DNA of 14,217 bases from Nitrospinaceae bacterium (GTDB lineage Bacteria > Nitrospinota > Nitrospinia > Nitrospinales > VA-1): assembly GCA_029937635.1 (NCBI GenBank), contig JAPYPM010000020.1:1-14217 (forward strand), given 5' to 3'. Below are positions 6,818 to 14,217 of this stretch, piece by piece. Positions within the stretch are counted from its first letter, which is position 1; every line of letters starts with the position of its first letter. A program made the translations under genes and the position numbers. The notes beneath the pieces were generated by a model that saw only the letters and a list, made by a program, of their open reading frames with translations, searched no databases and was not told the DNA's origin.

Positions 6818-7840
6818 TCACAAAACAACCAATGTACTTGTGATCAAAAGATTTAACAAAGAAAGTGGGACGAGAACTTTCCAACCAAAAGTCATTAACC
6901 GATCATAACGTATGCGTGGATATGTCGATCGCAACCAAATAAAAACACAAAGAAGAAAAAGCACCTTACCTGAAAACGCTAAAATAGGCCAAACTGGGAC
7001 CCCATAAGTATTCCACCCCCCTAAAAACAAAAGAGTAACCAGTGCGCTCATAGTAACCATGTTGATATACTCGCCCATAAAAAACATCGCAAACTTCATA
7101 CCAGTGTATTCAGTATGAAAACCCGCAACAAGCTCCTGCTCCGCTTCTGGTAAGTCAAATGGGGCTCTGTTAGTTTCCGCAATCCCGGCAATAAAAAACA
7201 TTAAAAAGGCCAACGGTTGAATTAAAATATTTGGATATAAAGCTTGACTATTAACCATATCAATCAAACTCAGTGAGCCTGTCAGAACAATAATACTCAA
7301 TGCTGCTAACCCCAATGTGAGTTCATAGCTAATCATTTGCGCGGAAGATCGTAATCCTCCCATCAAAGAATATTTATTGTTGGAAGCAAGCCCAGCAAGA
7401 ACCATCCCATAGACACCCATCCCAGAAATTGCAAACACAAATAACAATCCAATATTAACGTTTGCTACCCACAGTCCAATCTCCTGACCTAAAATTTTTA
7501 CAGGTTCACCAAATGGGATCACTGCGAAAGTAACGATTGCAGTAAACACAACAATCGCAGGAGCAAGATGAAAAAGAAACTTATCAGCCGAGCTTTGTAT
7601 AATTGATTCTTTGAACAAAAGCTTGATCGAATCTGAAATAGGTTGGCCTAATCCAAATGGTCCTACGCGATTAGGGCCAAGACGAACTTGGAATCGCCCC
7701 ATCAAACGACGCTCGAGCCAAACCAAAGCCGGAACAATACCTAACAAAGCACCTGCGATAACAAAGGCCTTAACGCTGCCTATAATTAGATAAGCGTACT
7801 GCTCAAAAAATTTCATAACATCATCGAGCATAATCATCAT
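6818..7840 (-). CDS. nuoH: NADH-quinone oxidoreductase subunit H (quinone-site membrane subunit)
   Basis: NuoH anchors the peripheral arm and forms much of the quinone tunnel. The 340-residue product is close to the family length (E. coli 325). Clear blocks are WLERRLMGRFQVRLGPNRVG near residues 41-60, then SNNKYSLMGGLRSSAQMISYE, AETNRAPFDLPEAEQEL, GFHTEYTGMKFAMFFMGEY and the C-terminal YDRLMTFGWKVLVPLSLLN. The acidic loop that lines the quinone cavity (PEAEQE, HTEY) is intact. GLGQP and KESIIQSSAD are slight departures from the common GLLQP and KEDIIPxxAD. Several in-frame ATGs lie near the start (residues 1, 2, 4 and 9) with no strong Shine-Dalgarno, so the exact start is uncertain by a few residues. 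A 76-bp AT-rich gap separates it from nuoG. Confidence 0.96.
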   Translation of the reverse strand: MMIMLDDVMKFFEQYAYLIIGSVKAFVIAGALLGIVPALVWLERRLMGRFQVRLGPNRVGPFGLGQPISDSIKLLFKESIIQSSADKFLFHLAPAIVVFTAIVTFAVIPFGEPVKILGQEIGLWVANVNIGLLFVFAISGMGVYGMVLAGLASNNKYSLMGGLRSSAQMISYELTLGLAALSIIVLTGSLSLIDMVNSQALYPNILIQPLAFLMFFIAGIAETNRAPFDLPEAEQELVAGFHTEYTGMKFAMFFMGEYINMVTMSALVTLLFLGGWNTYGVPVWPILAFSGKVLFLLCVFIWLRSTYPRIRYDRLMTFGWKVLVPLSLLNLLITSTLVVL

Positions 7841-7916
7841 TTAAATAGTTAATTTATGATTCCTGAGTAAAAAAATCATTCTTCATCTTTCTATCAAAAC
7901 TAATAGAGAAACTTAT

Positions 7917-10409
7917 TTACTCAACTTTAGGTTTTTTCACTTCCACCCAGTTCACAGAACAACTGCGAGACAACCTTAATAAACCCTGGTCGTCCGACAC
8001 TCTTGGAACAATAACTGCACCAGGATTACATCGATTTGACACCTCAACGATGGCCTTCACCTCAACACCATTCGCTGCAAGAATGGCCTGGTCTCCATTG
8101 GAAAGATCCAATTTTAAAGCATCTTTTTTATGTAAGCACAAAGTCGATGGTAAGAAGTGGTGTGCAAGCGGCGAAGATGCATCAAGGATCTTATCCTTCG
8201 CAAATAACTGCTCCGCAATACGTAATTTTAATCCCTGCCCCGACGATTCTACCTTTCCTATCTCTGGGACAACTCCATTTGCGGATTCAATCTTCTCGCG
8301 AGTTTTACCTTCCTTCTTAATTGATTTTTTACTAATCTCGCTATAACCAGGAACAGTTTGAGAAAGCTCTTCTGTCACACTAAAGGAGGTGAGGTACTCA
8401 ATTGGTTTTTCACTCAAACTATTAATCATTTTTGAAATTATTTTCCAGTCTGGAGAATTTTTTGTATTCAGTCCTCTCTTCCTATACTGCACACGTCCAC
8501 CTATGTTTGTTGTTGTCCCCTCATCGTAACCAGGACCATTTGAAGGTAAAACCGTAGTTGCCAAAACGGATGTCTCGGTTTTCATCATGTCGTGAACTAC
8601 AAGCAAGGACAGTTTTTTAAGAGCCGATTCAACTCGCTTCCTATCTGGGAAATCTATTACAGGGTTATTTCTATAAACAAGAAGGGCTTTAAGTTCTCCT
8701 GATTCGGCCTTATCAATCATCTCAAGAGCTGAAAGCCCCTTACTTTGAAGGGAAGAGCCGTCACCCCAAACCTGATCAACCTTACCTGAATCAGAACTAG
8801 AAATTCCTCCAGGATAATAGTCTGGAAGAATTCCCATATCCATTGCCCCTAATGAATTTGTAAAAGGTGCTGCTGGTATCGCGCCGCATTCCATAGTTGG
8901 AATCTTGTTTATGACACCAAGCAAATGTTTGAGCATAAAAATAGAATTCCCTGTAAGCGACGCAGGATTATAAACAACGCAAACCTTCATTGCTGTACGA
9001 ACAAGCTCTGCCATTTCCTTCATACGACGTTCAGCAATACCGGTTAGTGATTCGTCGCTAGTTTCCCCTTCAACCATCTCAATATCTAGCTCTAAAGCAA
9101 GACTATTAGCTAAAGCTGCCAAGGCAATTTCATCTGAACCCACATCATACATCAGCGACAAATCCGCAATCTTATCCAACTCCGTTTTCTGGTCATTTAA
9201 AATTGCAAGCTTAACTCCCTTACGCGTGATTGCTTTTTTGATACGAAGATCAAGAATCGGTAGTTCTTCTGCCGGATCGCTACCAATAAGTAAAACCAGA
9301 TTTGCAGTTTCAACATTCAAAAAATCGTAATGATCAACTGGTAACCCCGGGGTATCTATGTAAATTTTATGATCTAGGTTATTGGTGCCCAAAGTGAAAC
9401 GAAATAATTTGTGATAAAGGTACAACTCTTCATTGGTTCCAAAAGGGGATCCTATAAAACCAATACTTTCTGGGCCATACTCATCAACAATTTTTTTTAA
9501 AGACTCAGCGGTCTGCCTTGCAATTTCAAGAGTTTTGGCCACTTTGTATTCACCATCGACCAAATTGGTTGCTTCAACTATTCGATGATCACTCTCAATA
9601 AAATCATATCCGAAGCGCGCCTTGTCACAAACCCATCCATCATCAACTAGATCATTCGGTCGAGTTTCAATGCGCATAAACTTGTTTGTACGAGACCCTA
9701 GGGTCATATTACAATTACACCCACAGTGAGCACATAGTGTTGCAGAATTATCCAAATCCCAGGTACGTGCTTTAAAACGAAATTGTGTGTTAGTTAATGC
9801 GCCTACTGGGCAAATATCAATGACATTTCCAGAATATTTCGTGTCATAAGGTTCGTTGTTAAAGGTACCTACCTCGTTGTTGAACCCACGATTAAGCATA
9901 ACTAACGCACTCTCTTGCTCAATGATATCGCTATATCGTGTACATCGTTGACAGGCGATACAGCGCTCCCGATCAATAGTAATAACTGGGCTCAGAGGTG
10001 TGGCCTTATCACGATTGGCACGATCAAACTCCATACGGGTATCACCAGGACCATATTTAAAAGTATTATTTTGCAAAGGGCACTCTCCGCCTTTATCACA
10101 AACAGGACAATCCAAAGGGTGATTGAGCAAAGTAAACTCTAATACACCCTGTTGAGCTTTAATAACCTTTGGACTTTCAGTTTTCACAACCATATCTGGC
10201 ATAACTGTTTGAGTACAAGCTGTGGTCAGCTTAGGCATTTTTTCCACTTCGACAAGACACATACGGCAGCATCCAAACGGCCCCAGTTTTTCGTGGTAAC
10301 AAAATACAGGGATCTCAATTCCAATCTTTTTTGCAGCCTCAACCACCAAAGTTCCCTTTGGGACACTTACGGGCTGATCGTTAATTGTTATATTAATATC
10401 TTCAGACAT
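7917..10409 (-). CDS. nuoG: NADH-quinone oxidoreductase subunit G (Fe-S and molybdopterin-type domain)
   Basis: NuoG continues the electron wire from NuoF and NuoE. The N-terminal 2Fe-2S domain has C37, C48, C51 and C65 (cluster N1b). Next come H97, C101, C104 and C110 (N5, one His ligand) in the NHPLDCPVCDKGGEC block, then C150, C153, C156 and C200 (N4). C226, C229, C233 and C261, spaced Cx2Cx3Cx27C, form the optional N7 site, which is found in E. coli and Thermus but lost in mitochondria. The remainder, to residue 830, is the molybdopterin oxidoreductase-like domain, which holds no Mo cofactor in complex I; the end (near GAVIVPRVSDDQG) is the molydop-binding fold. Full length is within the bacterial range (E. 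coli about 908). The ATG has GAGGT five bases upstream, overlapping the nuoF stop, so translation is probably coupled to nuoF. Confidence 0.97.
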   Translation of the reverse strand: MSEDINITINDQPVSVPKGTLVVEAAKKIGIEIPVFCYHEKLGPFGCCRMCLVEVEKMPKLTTACTQTVMPDMVVKTESPKVIKAQQGVLEFTLLNHPLDCPVCDKGGECPLQNNTFKYGPGDTRMEFDRANRDKATPLSPVITIDRERCIACQRCTRYSDIIEQESALVMLNRGFNNEVGTFNNEPYDTKYSGNVIDICPVGALTNTQFRFKARTWDLDNSATLCAHCGCNCNMTLGSRTNKFMRIETRPNDLVDDGWVCDKARFGYDFIESDHRIVEATNLVDGEYKVAKTLEIARQTAESLKKIVDEYGPESIGFIGSPFGTNEELYLYHKLFRFTLGTNNLDHKIYIDTPGLPVDHYDFLNVETANLVLLIGSDPAEELPILDLRIKKAITRKGVKLAILNDQKTELDKIADLSLMYDVGSDEIALAALANSLALELDIEMVEGETSDESLTGIAERRMKEMAELVRTAMKVCVVYNPASLTGNSIFMLKHLLGVINKIPTMECGAIPAAPFTNSLGAMDMGILPDYYPGGISSSDSGKVDQVWGDGSSLQSKGLSALEMIDKAESGELKALLVYRNNPVIDFPDRKRVESALKKLSLLVVHDMMKTETSVLATTVLPSNGPGYDEGTTTNIGGRVQYRKRGLNTKNSPDWKIISKMINSLSEKPIEYLTSFSVTEELSQTVPGYSEISKKSIKKEGKTREKIESANGVVPEIGKVESSGQGLKLRIAEQLFAKDKILDASSPLAHHFLPSTLCLHKKDALKLDLSNGDQAILAANGVEVKAIVEVSNRCNPGAVIVPRVSDDQGLLRLSRSCSVNWVEVKKPKVE

Positions 10410-10417
10410 AATCTACC

Positions 10418-10759
10418 TCATGCAGAAACTTCATCACTTTCAAGGTTTTTAATAAGTTCGTCGTAGTCCGAACGAAAATGCATGATACTGCTAGCAACTG
10501 GTGCCACCGCAGCATCACCTAGCGCACAAAAACATTTAAAACTCATATTATCGCAAATGTCTTCAAGCTTCTCGACCTGTTTAGAGGATCCCTTTCCATT
10601 CTGAATATCGTTAAGGATCTGATACATCCAACGGGTTCCTTCGCGACAGGGGGTGCACTTACCACAAGATTCATGCATATAAAAATAGCTCATTCGAAGA
10701 GCTGCCTCGACGATGTTAACTGTGTGATCCATTACAATGAGCGCCCCTGAACCTAGCAT
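10418..10759 (-). CDS. nuoF: NADH-quinone oxidoreductase subunit F, C-terminal part (residues 308-420, cluster N3 domain)
   Basis: This piece holds the C-terminal NuoF domain that binds [4Fe-4S] cluster N3. The motif ESCGKCTPCREGTRW supplies C339, C342 and C345 (full-gene numbering), and C385 in CFCALGDAAVAP is the fourth ligand. MLGSGALIVMD at its start is the usual family block and should be internal to the protein. It is in the same frame as the N-terminal part and is separated from it by TAG plus eight codons that read DSIAEAGS, also conserved. The ATG at 10757-10759 has GAGG eight bases before it, so reinitiation is conceivable, although that GAGG falls in the conserved Glu-Ala codons and may be chance. 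The 8-base gap to nuoG is normal. Confidence 0.92.
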   Translation of the reverse strand: MLGSGALIVMDHTVNIVEAALRMSYFYMHESCGKCTPCREGTRWMYQILNDIQNGKGSSKQVEKLEDICDNMSFKCFCALGDAAVAPVASSIMHFRSDYDELIKNLESDEVSA

Positions 10760-10783
10760 GGAACCCGCCTCAGCTATCGAGTC

Positions 10784-10786
10784 CTA
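10784..10786 (-). other. In-frame TAG at codon 299 of nuoF
   Basis: The minus strand reads GTC CGC TAC GAT TAG GAC TCG ATA GCT GAG. The frame is unchanged across it, with 298 codons before and 121 after. Homologues have an aromatic residue here (D-Tyr/Phe-D/E-S), and TAC or TAT to TAG is one base. No other gene in the window ends in TAG: the true stops I read are TAA or TGA. A truncated product would keep the FMN and NADH sites but lose all four N3 ligands. A sequence error or a recent nonsense mutation is the simplest reading. Confidence 0.9.
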
Positions 10787-11680
10787 ATCGTAGCGGACAT
10801 CAACTTTATCTGCTGGAAGAATGTTAGCGGAGGAACCACCCGGGATAAAAGCTTTTAATTTATTATCATCACGGATACCCCCGGCCAGATTAAAAATAAG
10901 TTCGCTGGTTGGAGTTCCCATAACAATTTCATAGTTCCCCGGTTTTTTAACGTGACCAGAAACACTTACTAACTTAGTGCCCTTACTCTTTTCTGTTCCA
11001 AGTGCAGCGTGTTTTTCAGCACCCTCATTAATAATCCAAGGAACAACGCATAAAGTTTCCACGTTGTTAATAACAGTTGGCTTACCATACAAACCTTCTA
11101 CAGCTGGGAACGGCGGTTTTAATCGTGGCTCACCACGACGACCTTCAAGCGAATTAAGTAAAGCTGACTCCTCACCACAAATATAAGCTCCGGCACCAAG
11201 ATGAGTGTGAAGATCAAGATCCAACCCCGATCCCATTATATTTTTACCAAGATAACCCTTCGCATGTGCCTCTTCAATCGCTTTGTCCATAAGATCGGAG
11301 GCATGTTGAAATTCTCCCCTGTAATAAATGTAGCCTGTTTTTATTCGGCAGGCATAACAAGTCACTATGATCCCTTCAATAAGAAGGTGTGGATTTTTTT
11401 CAAGGAGCTCACGATCCTTACAAGTTCCGGGTTCACTTTCATCGGCATTACAAGCTAGGTAACGAGGGAAAACATCCTTTGCTAAAAAACTCCATTTTAA
11501 ACCTGCAGGAAATCCTGCACCGCCCCGACCGCGTAACCCCGAAGCTTTGACTATCTCAATTATTTCCTCAGGTTTTTTATCAAAAGTCTTTTTTAGAGAC
11601 CGATAACCGCCTTGTTTTTCATATACTCCAATAGAATTAAGGCCTTTTGTATCTATATTTTTAAAGAGGATCTGTGTCAT
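10784..11680 (-). CDS. nuoF: NADH-quinone oxidoreductase subunit F, N-terminal part (residues 1-298, NADH and FMN domain)
   Basis: NuoF oxidises NADH with FMN and starts the electron chain. The glycine-rich SGLRGRGGAGFPAGLKW (48-63) binds FMN and NADH. CNADESEPGT (77-86) is the next FMN loop, followed by Cys87 where homologues usually have Phe or Tyr. LGAGAYICGEESALLNSLEG (161-180), RGEPRLKPPFPA and NNVETL are further signatures. The part ends at PADKVDVRYD, where the TAG falls. Together with the downstream part the gene encodes 420 residues, the normal bacterial length. The ATG at 11678-11680 has only a weak AGA-type upstream site and begins 11 bases after the nuoE stop. Domain content points to complex I, because nuoE and nuoG flank it, and not to a soluble hydrogenase or formate dehydrogenase diaphorase. 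Confidence 0.94.
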   Translation of the reverse strand: MTQILFKNIDTKGLNSIGVYEKQGGYRSLKKTFDKKPEEIIEIVKASGLRGRGGAGFPAGLKWSFLAKDVFPRYLACNADESEPGTCKDRELLEKNPHLLIEGIIVTCYACRIKTGYIYYRGEFQHASDLMDKAIEEAHAKGYLGKNIMGSGLDLDLHTHLGAGAYICGEESALLNSLEGRRGEPRLKPPFPAVEGLYGKPTVINNVETLCVVPWIINEGAEKHAALGTEKSKGTKLVSVSGHVKKPGNYEIVMGTPTSELIFNLAGGIRDDNKLKAFIPGGSSANILPADKVDVRYD

Positions 11681-11691
11681 AAGTTTTCTGT

Positions 11692-12162
11692 TTACGGTAA
11701 AGAATCAAGAATTTGGTCAATCTTTTCTTTTGTTAGGTTTTCATGAAAAATGTCATTAATACGCATCATTGGAGCGCCACAACAAGCAGCTAAACATTCT
11801 TCTTTGTGAAGGGTGAATTTTTTATCTTCCGTTGTTCCACCTCCGCTCACACCAAGCTTTTGGCCTGTATAAGCAAACAAATTATCAGCACCGTTTAACT
11901 GACAACTGATATTGTGGCAGAAAAGAATGATATATTTGCCCGTTGGCTCAGTGTGATACATTGTGTAAAAAGACATTACTGACTGGACATACCCCGGTGA
12001 CAAATCAAGCTTTTTACCAATAGCCTGCATTGCTTCTGGACTGATATACCCTTCACGCCGCTGAACCAAGGTTAGAAGAGGTAGCAAGGCTGACTGTTTT
12101 ACGGGATATTTTTTAATAATCTTTTCAATTTTATTTTCGTCTTCTGAAGTAAACACAAACAT
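11692..12162 (-). CDS. nuoE: NADH-quinone oxidoreductase subunit E (2Fe-2S, cluster N1a)
   Basis: NuoE has a thioredoxin-like [2Fe-2S] domain holding N1a, close to the FMN of NuoF. From ATG 12160-12162 the product has 156 residues. The N-terminal helical part carries KYPVKQSALLPLLTLVQRR and SFYTMYHTEPTGKY. The four ligands are C82 and C87 (FCHNISC, Cx4C) and C123 and C127 (ECLAACCGAP, Cx3C); C128 is an extra cysteine. The start codon shares its A with the nuoD stop (TGATG), so translation is coupled. A TTG one codon earlier is also in frame, but the ATG is the better choice. Confidence 0.96.
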   Translation of the reverse strand: MFVFTSEDENKIEKIIKKYPVKQSALLPLLTLVQRREGYISPEAMQAIGKKLDLSPGYVQSVMSFYTMYHTEPTGKYIILFCHNISCQLNGADNLFAYTGQKLGVSGGGTTEDKKFTLHKEECLAACCGAPMMRINDIFHENLTKEKIDQILDSLP

Positions 12163-13361
12163 CAACGATCAACCTCTCCCATTACAATGTCTATACTCCC
12201 TATAATACCAACGACGTCAGCAATAAAACATCCCTCCATCATTTTACACATCCCTGGAATAGCCATAAATGACGGGGCTCGCAGTTTTACTCGGCTAGGA
12301 ACATTACTCCCATCGCTAACGATATAAAATCCAACTTCCCCACGAGGCCCTTCTACGGGAACATATGTCTCGCCTTTGGGGACTGAAACACCCTCTGACA
12401 CCAGTTTAAAATGATGAATCAAAGCCTCCATACTCGACTTAAGTGTTTTTCGGTTTGGTAAGGATATTTTATTGTCATCAACCTTATAAGGCCCCTCTGG
12501 TAATTTTTTTAGAGCCTGTTTTACAATCTCGCGGCTTTGTCTTAACTCAGCAACACGCACCAAGTATCGATCATAAATATCCCCATTTTTTCCTGTCGGC
12601 ACTTCAAACTCAAAATTTTCATAACCAGAGTAAGGTCTCTGTTTACGCAAATCCCAATTCACACCTGATGCTCTCAGGACTGGGCCGCTCATACTCCAGT
12701 TAATGGCTTCCTCACGACTCATAACGCCAATATTTTGTGTGCGATCCATCCAGATTGGATTACGAGTCAATAAACGTTCATACTCATCAATTTTGGCTGG
12801 AAAATATTCAATAAACTTACGCACACTTTGCAACCATCCCGGGGTAGAATCTTGGGCAACACCTCCCAAACGAATATAGCTTGTCATCATTCTCACGCCT
12901 GAGATTTCCTCGTTAAGGTCAAGAATCATCTCACGCTCACGCCAACAATACAGAAATACTGTCATTGCCCCTATATCTAGAGCGTGAGTTGCAAGCCATA
13001 CCAAGTGACTAGCCATACGCGCAAGCTCACACATGATTACGCGTAGATAATTAGCACGTTCAGGGACATTTGTTTGCAAAAGTTTTTCCACCGTCAAACA
13101 AAAAGCCAGGTTATTCCCCGGAGGACTTAGATAGTCAAGCCGATCAGTCATTGGAATCACGTGAACGTAGCGTTTCGCTTCAGATGTTTTTTCGATCCCC
13201 GTGTGCAAAAATCCTATATGAGGCTCTGCCGAGTCCACTAACTCTCCATCCATTTCCAAAACCACACGAAATACACCGTGCGTACTTGGATGCTGCGGAC
13301 CCATATTAAGGGTCATCGAATCTTTTTCTCGTTCCAGAAGACCTTGCTCAGTGACAGTCAT
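12162..13361 (-). CDS. nuoD: NADH-quinone oxidoreductase subunit D (49-kDa type, quinone-binding)
   Basis: NuoD is descended from the large subunit of [NiFe] hydrogenase and, with NuoB, forms the quinone reduction site. The 399-residue product has the family blocks MGPQHPSTHGVFR, PHIGFLHTGIEK, DRLDYLSPPGNNLA, THALDIGAMTVFLYCWRERE, SGPVLRASGV and GSIDIVMGEVDR. H28 (in HPSTHG) and Y77 (in DRLDY) correspond to the two headgroup ligands of ubiquinone (His59 and Tyr108 in the bovine protein), and their spacing of 49 is identical. The hydrogenase Ni cysteines are absent, as in all NuoD. It is a separate gene from nuoC, 10 bases downstream of it, preceded by a weak GGA site, and it overlaps nuoE by one base. 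Confidence 0.97.
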   Translation of the reverse strand: MTVTEQGLLEREKDSMTLNMGPQHPSTHGVFRVVLEMDGELVDSAEPHIGFLHTGIEKTSEAKRYVHVIPMTDRLDYLSPPGNNLAFCLTVEKLLQTNVPERANYLRVIMCELARMASHLVWLATHALDIGAMTVFLYCWREREMILDLNEEISGVRMMTSYIRLGGVAQDSTPGWLQSVRKFIEYFPAKIDEYERLLTRNPIWMDRTQNIGVMSREEAINWSMSGPVLRASGVNWDLRKQRPYSGYENFEFEVPTGKNGDIYDRYLVRVAELRQSREIVKQALKKLPEGPYKVDDNKISLPNRKTLKSSMEALIHHFKLVSEGVSVPKGETYVPVEGPRGEVGFYIVSDGSNVPSRVKLRAPSFMAIPGMCKMMEGCFIADVVGIIGSIDIVMGEVDR

Positions 13362-13371
13362 TTTTGTCCAA

Positions 13372-13902
13372 TTATCTGGTTGGTGGCTTAGACTTCACCA
13401 AATCTTGTTTAAACTCTCTATTATGTGTAAATGTGACATCCTCAATTGTAAGCGGGTAATCTTTTCTCAAAGGGTTCCCTTCCCATTCTTCAGGCATGAT
13501 CAACCTACTAAGATTAGGATGCCCTTCAACATTAAAACCAAACATGTCAAATAGTTCACGCTCTGGATAAAGGGCCCCCTTCCACAAATCCGACACTGTG
13601 GGAATTGTTGGGTCCTCTTCATCTAACCCGACTCTAATTCGAATGGAATGATTCTTTTCCATAGAATGTAGTTCATAAACCACCTCAAAGCGAGGCTCCC
13701 TATCTTCATTGAGATAATCCGCTCCAGTTATCTGAGAAAGGTAATCAAAATCCAAACAGGGATCTTTCTTGAGATATTCAGCAATCTCATGAATTGATTC
13801 TTTGCCTATAAAAATAACCGCGTCACCCAGATTCACCTCAGATGAATCGATGGCCTCTCCTTGGTCGGCTTTAACCTTTTCTATAATTTCCTCGCTGGTC
13901 AT
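13372..13902 (-). CDS. nuoC: NADH-quinone oxidoreductase subunit C (30-kDa type)
   Basis: NuoC is a structural subunit of the peripheral arm that packs against NuoD and has no redox centre. The 176-residue length is typical of unfused NuoC. The diagnostic C-terminal block runs from about residue 113 to 151: PERELFDMFGFNVEGHP, then MPEEWEGNPLRKDYPL. The upstream FEVVYELHSMEKNHSIRIRV is the usual beta region. It overlaps nuoB by four bases (ATGA), which supports translational coupling. Being separate from nuoD argues against an enterobacterial source. Confidence 0.97.
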   Translation of the reverse strand: MTSEEIIEKVKADQGEAIDSSEVNLGDAVIFIGKESIHEIAEYLKKDPCLDFDYLSQITGADYLNEDREPRFEVVYELHSMEKNHSIRIRVGLDEEDPTIPTVSDLWKGALYPERELFDMFGFNVEGHPNLSRLIMPEEWEGNPLRKDYPLTIEDVTFTHNREFKQDLVKSKPPTR

Positions 13903-14217
13903 GCGACTCTCTTAGCGGCCTGTTTCGTTCCAGCCTCATTCATTATTTTTTCCTGAAGTTTTATAATGCCATAGAGTAGAGCTTCAGGACCTGGAGGACA
14001 ACCTGGAACATAAACATCGACTGGCACTACCCGGTCTACACCTTGAACGATCGCGTAGTTATTAAAAATTCCACCACAAGATGCACAGGCCCCCATGGAA
14101 ATCACCCACTTTGGTTCAGGCATTTGATCAAAAATTGTCTTTAAGACAGGTGCCATCTTCTGTGAAACTCGACCCGAAACGATCATTAAATCCGCTTGCC
14201 TAGGAGATGCGCGAAAT
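13899..14217 (-). CDS. nuoB: NADH-quinone oxidoreductase subunit B, C-terminal 105 residues (cluster N2)
   Basis: The frame stays open to the window edge, so the true start lies beyond 14217; the ATG at 14186 is internal. Visible residues begin FRASPRQADLMIVSGRV, the family sequence just after the N2 region. NuoB carries N2, the terminal [4Fe-4S] cluster that reduces quinone. Two of its four ligands are visible: C44 of the fragment (MGACASCGG) and C73 (YVPGCPPGPEA), 29 apart as in E. coli. The other two form the CC pair, expected upstream of the window. C47 is an additional cysteine. The C-terminal tail (TKQAAKRVA) is basic and short. Confidence 0.96.
   Translation of the reverse strand, partial: FRASPRQADLMIVSGRVSQKMAPVLKTIFDQMPEPKWVISMGACASCGGIFNNYAIVQGVDRVVPVDVYVPGCPPGPEALLYGIIKLQEKIMNEAGTKQAAKRVA

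Noticed and set aside
6316..6828. Longer nuoI starting at TTG 6828.
   Set aside because: It would overlap nuoH and adds eight residues without family similarity; the ATG at 6804 has a GGTGA site.
7890..7907. AT-rich inverted repeat (TCTATT/GATAGA) in the nuoG-nuoH gap.
   Set aside because: Short, AT-rich, with a wobble pair; expected by chance in a 76-bp AT-rich spacer.
8036..8346. Plus-strand ORFs of 94-98 codons opposite nuoG, and many similar plus-strand ORFs elsewhere.
   Set aside because: They lie antisense to strongly conserved nuo genes, have no family features and no ribosome binding sites; they are frame shadows.
10418..11680. nuoF as two separate natural genes, as in a domain-split flavoprotein.
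   Set aside because: Both parts are in one frame, separated only by TAG and eight conserved codons; a single interrupted gene is the simpler explanation, though reinitiation is noted as a possibility.

Overview
The window is the inside of a bacterial complex I (proton-translocating NADH:quinone oxidoreductase, nuo) operon, with three unrelated genes after it. Every supported gene is on the minus strand, so transcription runs from high to low coordinates. Reading that way the order is nuoB (cut by the window edge), nuoC, nuoD, nuoE, nuoF, nuoG, nuoH, nuoI, nuoJ, nuoK, nuoL, nuoM, then sfsA, a class I SAM-dependent methyltransferase, and a partial unrecognised ORF that leaves the window at base 1. 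Gaps are small (largest about 90 bp) and several junctions overlap (nuoB/nuoC ATGA, nuoD/nuoE TGATG), as expected for one long transcript. nuoA presumably lies beyond base 14217.

The organism is probably a Gram-negative bacterium of moderately low GC (roughly 40-43% by eye). nuoC and nuoD are separate genes, unlike the fused nuoCD of enterobacteria. NuoG keeps the four cysteines of the extra N7 [4Fe-4S] cluster. I cannot place the phylum from this window; Desulfobacterota-, Nitrospinota- or SAR324-like groups are guesses.

The genes build one machine. NuoE, NuoF and NuoG oxidise NADH and pass electrons along a chain of Fe-S clusters. NuoB, NuoC, NuoD and NuoI carry them to quinone at the foot of NuoH. 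NuoH, NuoJ, NuoK, NuoL and NuoM form the membrane arm that moves protons.

Four things are unusual. (1) nuoF is interrupted by a single in-frame TAG at codon 299, just before the domain that binds Fe-S cluster N3. (2) nuoL is interrupted by a single in-frame TAA at codon 88. In both, the frame continues unchanged with a well-conserved protein on either side, so each is one substitution, not an indel. (3) NuoL also lacks the TM5 glutamate and TM6 arginine equivalent to E. coli E144 and R175, while NuoM, NuoK and the rest keep their key charged residues. (4) nuoN, which nearly always follows nuoM, is absent and sfsA sits in its place. I see no new defence system, mobile element, CRISPR array, tRNA or rRNA. 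No gene-free stretch exceeds 300 bases.
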